Below are positions 56,907 to 64,000 of a DNA stretch of 64,000 bases, one piece after another. The number at the start of each line of letters is the position of its first letter. The stretch's first letter is position 1. The notes under the pieces are model-generated. The model was not told the DNA's origin and ran no database searches. It saw only the letters and a list, made by a program, of their open reading frames with translations. The DNA comes from Gp6-AA40 sp963742105 (lineage in GTDB: Bacteria; Acidobacteriota; Vicinamibacteria; Vicinamibacterales; UBA2999): assembly GCA_963742105.1 (NCBI GenBank), contig CAVUKN010000004.1:558001-622000 (forward strand), read 5' to 3'. A program made the translations under genes and the position numbers.

Positions 56907-59249
56907 TCAGCTCTCGTTGCGGAAGGCAACCTGGATGACCTGCTCGAGGGTCTCGGCGGGGACGAACGTCATTTCGTCGCCGCACTTCCTCCGGCAGTTC
57001 GGTCAGGTCTGCTTCGTTCATTGCCGGCAGGATCACCGTCCCGATACCAGCGCGTTTTGCCGCCAGGACCTTTTCACGGATGCCGCCGACGGGGAGTACC
57101 AGGCCGCTCAACGTGATCTCGCCAGTCATCGCGACGTCCTGCCGCACCGGCGTGTTTCGCGCCGCCGACAGAATCGCCGTCGCCATCGTGACTCCCGCGG
57201 ACGGACCATCCTTGGGGATGGCGCCCGCAGGCACGTGCACGTGCAAGTCGTGTTTGGCGAGGAAATCCGGTGAGATTCCCAGTTCGCCGGCACGCGAGCG
57301 GATGTGACTCAGCGCCGCGCGGGCCGACTCCTGCATGACGTTGCCCAGCTGGCCTGTCAGAATGATGTTCTGGTTTCCGCCTGGAAGCAAGGTCGCTTCG
57401 ATGAAAAGGACGTCGCCGCCGGTTTCCGTCCATGCCAGGCCGGTGGCCACGCCGGGCCGGGATGTCCGGAACGCGACTTCCTTCCTGAACCGCGCCGGCC
57501 CCAGGTAGTCGTCCACCTGCTCGGTGTCGACCAGCGTCTTCACCAGCAGGCCGCCTTCCGGCGGATGCGTCGCGATGCGCGCGGCGACCTTCCTGGCAAT
57601 GGTCCCAAGCTGCCGCTCGAGGTTCCTGACGCCCGCTTCGCGCGTGTATTCGGAGATCACCAGGCGCAACGCGCCATCCGTGATCTCCATGGAATCGGGC
57701 GGCAAGCCGTGATCAGTGGTCTGCCGCGGCAGCAAGTAGCGCCGTGCGATGTGGACCTTTTCTTCTTCGCTGTAGCCGGACAGCTGGATGATCTCCATGC
57801 GGTCGAGCAGCGCCGGATGAATCGTGCCCGAGCTGGTTTGACGTGGCGATGAAGAGCACCCGCGAGAGGTCGACCGGCACCTCGAGGTAATGGTCGCGGA
57901 ACGAGTGGTTCTGCGCCGGATCCAGCACTTCCAGCAGCGCCGCGGCGGGGTCTCCCTGATAGCCAGCCGCAATCTTGTCGATTTCGTCCAGCATGAACAC
58001 CGGGTTCATCGAGCCGGCCTGTTTCAACCCCTGGACGATGCGACCCGGGATCGAGCCGATATAGGTCCGCCGGTGGCCCCGCATCTCCGCCTCGTCGCGC
58101 ACGCCGCCCAACGAGATCCGCACGAACTTGCGCGACATGGCGCGGGCGATGGAGTGACCGAGCGATGTCTTGCCGACGCCGGGCGGGCCGACGAAGCACA
58201 GGATCGGCCCCTTCATGTCGCCCTTGAGCTTGCGGACGGCGAGGTATTCGACGATGCGTTCCTTGACCTTGTCCAGGTCGTAATGGTCCTCGTCGAGCAC
58301 CTTCCGGGCCTCGACGGGATCGAGCCTGTCTTCGGTCGTGGCCGCCCACGGCACATCGAGCAGCCAGTCGATGTACGTGCGCAGCATCTGGTACTCGGGT
58401 GACGCGCCGCTCATGCGCGCCAGCCGATCCACCTCGCGCAATGCCACCGCGTTCACCGCTTCCGGCAGCTTCGCGTCCTCGACGCGCTGGCGCAGCTCCG
58501 CCAGCTCGTTGCCCTCACCCTCGCCCAGCTCCTGCTGAATCGCCTTCATCTGCTGCCGCAGGTAGTACTGACGCTGCGCGTCAGTCATCTCCTGCTGTGC
58601 CTGCGATTCGATCTTGCCCTTCAATTCCAGCAGCGAGACTTCGCGCGTCACCACCTGGGCGACCATCTGCAGCTTCTTGACGAGTTCGTTCTCTTCGAGG
58701 AGCGCCTGCTTGTCCGCCGGTTTCATGTCGAAGAGCGTCGCCAGCACGTATGCAAGCCGGAGCGGGTCTTCGATGTTCATGACCACGCCGCGCAACTCTT
58801 CCGACAGACCGGAGGAGGTCGAGAGGGCTTTCTCAATCAATTCCTGGATGCGGCGAACGTGCGCGTCTACTTCGATCGGACGCTCGGTGTTCTCGGGCAG
58901 CGGGGTGATCTGGGCCCGCATCGACGTGCCGGTACGGGTGACCACGTCGGCGCGGACGCGCGCCACTCCTTCGATGATGATGTTGACCCCGCCAGGGACC
59001 TTCGCCATCTGACGAATCATCCCGACGGTCCCGACCTTCTTCACGTCGTTTGGGCTGGGATCGTCCTCGTCGTTGTCCTGCAGCAGCAGCAGGACCAGCC
59101 GGTCGGCGCCGAGCGCGCGGTTGACCGACTCGATGGACACCGGTCGGTTGACGGCGAGCGGCTGCAGACGTAAGCGGGAACGCGACCGTCCGTCGGAGCG
59201 GAAGAACGGGAAGTTCTGATGGAAGCGGCGAAGTGATCGGCTCGGCCAT
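56907..59249 (-). CDS. lon: ATP-dependent Lon protease, three frameshifts
   Basis: About 780 residues when repaired. The N-terminal domain begins ELPVLPLRRTVAFPL. The AAA+ module has Walker A FVGPPGVGKTSLG, Walker B VFMLDEIDKI and IGSIPGRIVQGL. The protease domain has KDGPSAGVTMATAI (catalytic Ser) and VGGIREKVLAAKRAG (Lys). Shifts near 59165, 57840 and 56975 break the chain, the last one just before the end LEQVIQVAFRNES. It degrades misfolded and regulatory proteins. Confidence 0.93.
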
Positions 59250-59281
59250 TGGCGGGCTGTCCTGAATATAGTCCGATAATC

Positions 59282-59365
59282 CCCAACTCCCAACGCCTTG
59301 GCGCGCCCAAATCGCAAGAAGCTGAGATGGCTCGCGGTCTGCGTCCCGGAATCGGGAGTTGGAGA
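59282..59365. repeat. short CTCCCAA inverted repeat
   Basis: CCAACTCCCAACGCC at about 59283-59297 and its partial complement GGGAGTTGGAGATTGG near 59353-59368, in the region shared by the lon promoter and the following divergent gene. Confidence 0.6.
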
Positions 59366-59415
59366 TTGGAAATACGTCAGCCGTCGGAAGTTAGCGTTTG
59401 TTGTACCCTCGAAGC

Positions 59416-59736
59416 GTGGACGAGCGACAGTTCTTCACCGAAAAACCTGAACAGCGGTCGGCGCGCTACCAGTGTCCGCGCTGCCGCCGCACCAACGACT
59501 ATTCCGTCCGCTGGGTGCGCCGCACGCGCAAGGCGCAGGTTCCCGCGGGTGCCGACTCCAGGGATCGCGCGATGTTCGCCAAGGTCAAGGATCACCTGGT
59601 TCGCGTCGACGACATGGTCGTTTGCAAATCCTGCGGCAAACGTTTCGACGTGCCGTCACATCGCAACATCGTCTTTCTCGAGGAACTGGAAGGGTTGCCG
59701 AAGGACGTCGAAGAGGACGAGGAAGAAGAGCTTTGA
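59416..59736 (+). CDS. small zinc-ribbon protein
   Basis: 106 residues from GTG 59416. YQCPRCRRTNDYSVRWVRR and VVCKSCGKRFDVP form a CxxC...CxxC zinc ribbon. The C-terminus is strongly acidic (EDEEEEL). It is transcribed away from lon. I do not recognise the family; nucleic acid or protein binding is the usual role of such ribbons. Its stop touches the next hairpin repeat. Confidence 0.7.
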   Translation: MDERQFFTEKPEQRSARYQCPRCRRTNDYSVRWVRRTRKAQVPAGADSRDRAMFAKVKDHLVRVDDMVVCKSCGKRFDVPSHRNIVFLEELEGLPKDVEEDEEEEL

Positions 59737-59802
59737 ACCACGAAGAACACGAAGAACACGAAATACTGCTGTTCCTTCGTGTGTTTCGTGCCCTTCGTGG
59801 TT
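59736..59802. repeat. CACGAAG inverted repeat
   Basis: Arms 59736-59763 and 59775-59802 of 28 nt (units GAACACGAA), around an 11-nt loop. It is the second member of this family and lies between convergent genes. Confidence 0.88.
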
Positions 59803-59805
59803 GAG

Positions 59806-60611
59806 TCGAGTACACCCCGGGAAACAAACGCCATCGAACTGACTCGGATGTACTCGTCGTATTTGCCGGCACTCGCCAGACGCAGCGATCGTTCCTCGAG
59901 CGGGATCGCCATCAACAGATACGCGCAACTGACGAGCGCAAATACCAGCCGCGTATTCGTCATCGTCGGCACTCCGAACACCATCAGAAACCAGCCGAGA
60001 TAGATGGGGTGGCGCACCACGCCGTAGGGTCCCGTGGTTTTAAACTCCCAACTTCCAACATCTTCGTTCGGCCAACGCCCAAGCGTCTGTGGTCGCGGAT
60101 TCGCACCTGTTTGGGAGTTGGGGAAGCGAAGCCGTTGGGAGTTGGGAGTTAAGACCGCCCGTACGCCAGCCAGCTCCCAGATGTCGATCACGCCGGCACT
60201 GCGCACCGAGAGCCACGCACCGGTCACCAGCGCGCCATAGAGCAGCCAGCCGAACGGCGGCGGAACCTGCCACGGCACGCCGTCGACCGGACGCCAGAGC
60301 GCGCAGACGCCGATGAAGAGCAGGCTCGCAATCCAGACGTAGAACGGAACGTTCGAGTGACGGCGGTACGATTCGTGCGACCTGCTGGCGCACGCGCTCG
60401 CGCGCAAACACGCTATGGTGCAGCGCAAACAGCGGTGAACAGGCCGAGATCCCAGACGATCGCCGTCGCAGCCGGGGACGTCTGCTGGTTTTCCCCGAAG
60501 GTAAACGCGTACGTGAAGAGGAAGTAGGCTCAGGGCAAACACGAACAGCAGCGCGCCGCCCCAGGCAAACGCCAGCCCGAACGACGGCACCCGGTCGGCG
60601 GGTGAGTCCAC
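59806..60611 (-). pseudogene. ICMT/NnrU-like membrane methyltransferase with in-frame repeat insertion
   Basis: Fragments: FGLAFAWGGALLFVFALSL, YVWIASLLFIGVCALWRP, FGWLLYGALVTGAWLSVRSAG and GPYGVVRHPIYLGWFLMVFGV, with the family's R-H-P-x-Y-x-G-W site, and LEERSLRLASAGKYDEYIR. There are at least three frameshifts in the first 100 codons, and the C-terminal end is uncertain because the frame stays open into the neighbouring repeat. Between GVRAVL and KTTGPYG, 36 codons of heptad repeat are inserted in frame. GTG 60611 is the start. It is divergent from the ketoacyl synthase gene. Confidence 0.7.
60043..60150. repeat. CTCCCAA heptad inverted repeat inside a gene, 108 bp
   Basis: Arms 60043-60059 and 60134-60150 (17 nt, one mismatch), with further heptads inside. 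Length is 108 bases, that is 36 codons without a stop, in the reading direction of the surrounding methyltransferase gene. Confidence 0.88.
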
Positions 60612-60634
60612 GACGCTCGATTATAGTGACCCGG

Positions 60635-61937
60635 ATGTCGCGCTCACGTCGGCCTGTCCGGTTCCAGCGGTGCTGGTGCGTTCGCGGACGCGTCGTCATC
60701 ACCGGCATAGGCGTCGTCTCGCCGTTCGGCGTCGGACGCGAGCAGTTCTGGCAGCACATCAGTCACGGCTGCAGCGGCGACGCGGGCGATCACGCAGTTC
60801 GACGCCTCCTCGTATCCATGTCAGGTCGCCGCGTGGGTCCCTCCCGTCAGCATCGACGATGCGTTGCCGCTGGACGGCGATGACGAGCACGATGGCCGGG
60901 CCGATCCGAAGCGATATTCGCGCGCGGCGATGTTCGGCGTGATCGCGGCCCGCGAAGCGTGGTCCGATGCGGGACTCCGGGCCGGTGAGCCGATGCCGGC
61001 GTGGTGATTGGCAGCGGCGGCGGCGGCATCGACGTCGGCGAGAAACAGTACGAAGACTTCTTCGTCACTGGCGGCCGTCACGTCACGCCGTACGCGATCG
61101 CCGTCGGCATCTGCGGCATGGTGTCGAGCGAGATTTCGATCTCGCTCGGCCTTGCGTGGCGTCAGCCACGTGCTCTCGTGCGGTTGCACCAGTTCGACGG
61201 ATGCGATCGGTTACGCGGTATCGCTGATCCGGTCGGGTGAGTACGACGTGCTGCTCTCCGGCGGCACCGACGGTTGTGTCCTCCCTGGCATGATCTTCGG
61301 CTTTTCACGGATGCGAGCCGTCTCGACCCACTACAACGATCGTCCCGCCACGGCCTCGCGGCCGTTCGATCGTGGACGCGACGGCTTCGTCCTCGGCGAG
61401 GGTGCGTGGATGTTCGTCCTCGAAAGCGAGGAGCGCGCGCTCGCGCGCGGTGCCACCTGTTATGCCCGCGTCGAAGGCTACGGCTCGACCTGTGACGCCT
61501 ATCACCGCGTCCAGATGGATCCGGAGGGAGCGGAAATCGTCCGCTGCATGGAGATGGCGCTGACGAGAGCGCACCGCTCGCCGAAGGAGATCGGCTACGT
61601 CAACTATCACGGCACGTCGACGCAGTTGAACGATGCGATCGAGTCGCGCTGCGTACGGCGGGTGTTCGGTGCGCATGCGGACGATCTGCCGGGATCGTCG
61701 ATCAAATCGATGATCGGACATCCGCAGGGTGCCAGCGGCGCGTCGGGTGTGGCGGCGACGGCGCTGGCCCTGCAGCGCGGCGTGTTGCCGCCGACCATCA
61801 ACCTCGACGATCCGGATCCGGCCTGCGACATGGATTTCATTCCGAAGCAGCCGCGCCCGCAACAGATCGACGCGGCGCTGTGCAACTGCCTCGGTTTCGG
61901 ATCGAAGAATTCGGCGCTGGTCCTGGGCCGTGTATGA
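60635..61937 (+). CDS. beta-ketoacyl-ACP synthase II-like protein, four frameshifts
   Basis: About 430 residues. RVVITGIGVVSPFGVGREQFW opens the thiolase fold; after several frames the main run has the nucleophile in SCGCTSSTDAIGYA, then LSGGTDGCVLPGMI, the first histidine in NYHGTSTQLND, the second in SMIGHPQGASGASG, and LGFGSKNSALVLGRV. Shifts lie near 60775, 60800-60830, 61000 and 61170. The substitution around the nucleophile is unusual (CTSS instead of CASS). It extends acyl chains; the neighbourhood suggests secondary metabolism as an alternative to FabF. Confidence 0.82.
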
Positions 61938-61942
61938 AGAAA

Positions 61943-62103
61943 GCGGCTCACGGCCCACGGCTCACGGCTCGCAGCTTAAGGACGGAAGGTCGTTGCCACG
62001 CGCTTACCGCATCGGTTCGGTCAGCCGTAAGCCATTGGCTGGGCAGCCATGAGCCGTAGGGCTGGGGAGTTGGACGCGCGACAGCCGTTGGGAGTTGGGA
62101 GTT
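61943..62103. repeat. GGCTCAC heptads followed by GGGAGTT heptads
   Basis: 61943-61980 has GGCTCAC, GGCCCAC, GGCTCAC, GGCTCGC in a row; 62022-62062 carries the inverted counterpart (AGCCGTAAGCC, ATGAGCCGTAGG). Directly after it come GGGAGTTG and two GTTGGGA units up to the ATG of the next gene. Two families are thus joined in one gap. Confidence 0.82.
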
Positions 62104-62104
62104 G

Positions 62105-63338
62105 ATGCCGGACGTGTTGGTCGTCGGCGCCGGTCCGGCCGGGAGTATCGCCGCACTCCTTCTCGCACGAGCCGGCATCCGCGTCCGTCTGATTGACAGG
62201 GCGAAATTTCCTCGCGACAAGTTGTGCGGCGACACGGTCAACCCCGGATCGATGGCGCTGCTCGATTCAGTCGGTCTCGGCAGCCGCATCCGCGCACTCG
62301 GAATCCCGGTCCGTGGCATGACGGTGACCGGCCCGAATGGTGCGCATGTCGACGCGGACTATCCGGCCGGCATTGCGGGCGTGGCGTTGACGCGCCGACT
62401 CTTCGATCACACGCTTCTCGACGCCGCCATCGCTGCCGGCGTTCGGTTCGACGACGGTGTCCTGGTGTCGCGTCCGCTCGTGTCCGATCAGGATCGCGTT
62501 GTCGGAGTGGCGAGGAGAGCGGGTGGCATCGATCACGAGGTTCGTGCGGCCGTGGTGATTGCGGCTGACGGCCGGGCGTCGCGATTGGGATCGCTGCTCG
62601 GCCTCTCGCGGTTTGCCGCACGCCCGCGTCGCTGGGCGTTTGGCGCCTACTTCGACGGCGTGGCCGGCCTGGCGCAGCGTGGCGAGATGCACGTTCGAGC
62701 CGACGGGTACATCGGTATCGCACCGCTGGCTGGTGGCCTCGCCAACGTCTGCGTCGTGCGAAGCCTCGCCAGGGCGCAATTTCCACATCTGGATTCTGCT
62801 GGCGCTGACCATGAGAGGTCTGCGACAAAGCTCGCCCCACGGGGACGTTTCGCGGACCTGATCGCGGACGCGATTGCCTGTGATCCGCACTTGCGCGGCC
62901 GATTCGCGCACGCGCGACGGGTCTCCGCGGTGACCGTGCTCGGCCCGCTTGCCGTCGACGCGACCGGTGCCGGACGCCCGGGACTGCTGCTCGCGGGCGA
63001 CGCCGCCGGTTTCGTCGATCCGATGACCGGTGACGGACTGCGGTTCGCGCTTCGAGGCGGCATGCTTGCCGCGGAAGCGGCGATGCGGGAGATCGAGACT
63101 GGCGTCGCGCAGCACGCGGCGCTCGCGGACGTCCGGCGGCGAGAGTTCGCGGGGAAGTGGCGGGTCAATCGCGCGTTGCGCACGCTGGTCGGGTCTCCCG
63201 CCGGGGTTGCGCTGGCCGCATGGATGTCGCACTACTCGGATCGGCCTATCCGGTCGCCTTGTCGCGATTGCGGGCGACGTAGCTCTCGCCGCCGATCACC
63301 GTTGCCACAAGGCTCCGCCGGGCGCAAGGCTCGCATGA
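62105..63338 (+). CDS. FAD-dependent oxidoreductase, geranylgeranyl reductase-like, one frameshift
   Basis: About 410 residues from ATG 62105. The FAD fold begins VLVVGAGPAGSIAALLLARAG, then FPRDKLCGDTVNPGSM, a cysteine-proline style CGD motif of this group, ADGRASRLGSLLGL, and GLLLAGDAAGFVDPMTGDGL. The last 30 residues continue in another frame after about 63235 (RLVAIAGDVALAADHRC). Members reduce isoprenoid chains or hydroxylate aromatic lipids. The stop overlaps the next start. Confidence 0.85.
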
Positions 63339-63840
63339 TTGCGGTGATCGCCCTCGGCATCATGCTGCTCCTGATGCTGGTCGAGCTTCGAATTTCGCAA
63401 CGTAACGAGCGCATGCTGCTCGGGCCACGGCGCGTATCAGCCGCCCGATCCCGTCTACGCCCGATGCGCATCGTCTACCCCGGCACGTTCGTCGTGATGG
63501 CGATCGAGGGAGCGCTCAGGCCAGAATTCGAGCAGCGGCGTTCTTCGTCGCCGGCGTGGTGATTCTTGCGGCGGGGAAGCTCATGAAGGCGTGGGCGATT
63601 CGATCACTCGGTGACCGGTGGACCTACCGCGTGTTCGTGGTGCCGGGCGCGCCCGCTGGTGCGGTCGGTCCGTATCGCTGGATGCGCCATCCCAACTACG
63701 TCGGCGTGATCGGAGAACTGGTCGGGTTTGCGTTGCTTGTCGAGGCTCGCGTCACGGGACCCGTGGCGGTTCTCGTGTTCGGCGAATTGTTGCGCCGGCG
63801 AATCCGGGCAGAGGAGCAGGCACTGGGGCTCAGCAGGTAG
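63335..63840 (+). CDS. ICMT-like membrane methyltransferase, two or more frameshifts
   Basis: IAVIALGIMLLLMLVELRISQRNERMLL is the first helix pair; after shifts near 63420 and 63475-63550 the rest reads VVILAAGKLMKAWAIRSLGDRWTYRVFVVPG, GPYRWMRHPNYVGVIGELVG with the family's R-H-P-N-Y motif, and LLRRRIRAEEQAL. It is about 168 residues with four or five helices. In other bacteria such a gene beside an FAD oxidoreductase and a polyketide synthase methylates phenolic lipids (Streptomyces srsB/srsC). No type III synthase is in view. Confidence 0.8.
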
Positions 63841-63847
63841 ACGCGCT

Positions 63848-63925
63848 GCCCCCTCGCTCCCAGCTCCCTGTTCCCCGCCCCTGCGCCCTGCCCCTGTCCC
63901 CTGGCCCCTGCGTAGGCCTTATACT
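63848..63925. repeat. CCCCTGC-type repeat
   Basis: A pyrimidine-rich run with CCCCTGT, CCCCTGG and CCCCTGC units near its end, the opposite strand of the GGGGCAG family. A possible -10 box TATACT (63920-63925) lies at its edge, before the last gene. Confidence 0.7.
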
Positions 63926-63937
63926 TCCCCGAGTCCA

Positions 63938-64000
63938 ATGACCAAACGCTCAGTTCTCCACGCGTTTGCCGTCCTGGCGCTGTTGCTCACCAGAAGCACG
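63938..64000 (+). CDS. start of an exported protein, cut by the window end
   Basis: Only 21 codons are visible: a signal-like MTKRSVLHAFAVLALLLT with a basic head and hydrophobic core. The product cannot be named. It follows the methyltransferase gene after a repeat and a possible -10 box. Confidence 0.6.
   Translation, partial: MTKRSVLHAFAVLALLLTRST

Overview
The window is GC-rich bacterial chromosome, densely coded on both strands. Several families point to an acidobacterium, probably of the Vicinamibacteria type: a TIGR03435-family protein, a secreted VWFA-related protein of the acidobacterial TIGR03436 type, a caa3-type oxidase cluster behind a small cytochrome c, bactofilin, CarD and several DUF-type envelope proteins. 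There is no rRNA operon, prophage, insertion sequence or CRISPR array. One tRNA gene (Leu, anticodon CAA) is present.

Layout. 0-5.6 kb: respiratory cluster (cytochrome c, coxB-coxA-coxC, a small membrane protein, and a CtaG assembly factor carrying its own C-terminal cytochrome c domain). 5.7-9 kb: a degraded patch with a nucleotidyltransferase remnant, bactofilin, a GT9-like gene, a NUDIX gene cut by a 115-bp palindromic repeat (two copies) and tRNA-Leu. 9-20 kb: a GT-C-like membrane protein, a secreted phosphoesterase, a TIGR03435 protein, slipin with a YtrA/GntR regulator, a hybrid histidine kinase and a divergent TonB-dependent receptor. 20-22.3 kb: agmatine deiminase and N-carbamoylputrescine amidase (agmatine to putrescine). 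22.4-29.5 kb: threonine genes hom-thrB-thrC behind a structured leader, then siroheme synthesis genes and a siroheme nitrite/sulfite reductase. 29.5-35.6 kb: a HerA-like ATPase, a ferritin-like protein, a zinc metallopeptidase paired with an ATP-grasp ligase, and an exported methyltransferase. 35.8-44.9 kb: CarD, PlsC, a DUF4126 protein, a VWFA protein, an Ig-like exported protein, an OPT transporter, Rex and MoaC. 44.9-50.4 kb: four transporters plus a holin-III/DUF3618 pair. 50.6-55.6 kb: LepB, a LytR/LytS two-component pair, NuoI, a phosphoesterase and a methyltransferase. 55.7-64 kb: a GT-B glycosyltransferase, Lon, a zinc-ribbon protein, two ICMT-like methyltransferases, a ketoacyl synthase and an FAD oxidoreductase.

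Two features run through the whole window. First, many intergenic gaps hold short-period (mostly 7-nt) repeats arranged as inverted arms, in at least six sequence families. Some act as likely terminators, and some have entered genes, including an exact 36-codon in-frame insertion in one methyltransferase gene. Second, about 28 genes, including core ones such as thrC, lon, lepB and moaC, are split by single-base frame changes. These cluster at 26-33 kb, 44-55 kb and 56-64 kb. The simplest reading is uncorrected indels in the assembly rather than true pseudogenes, so broken genes below are described as the protein they would encode if repaired.
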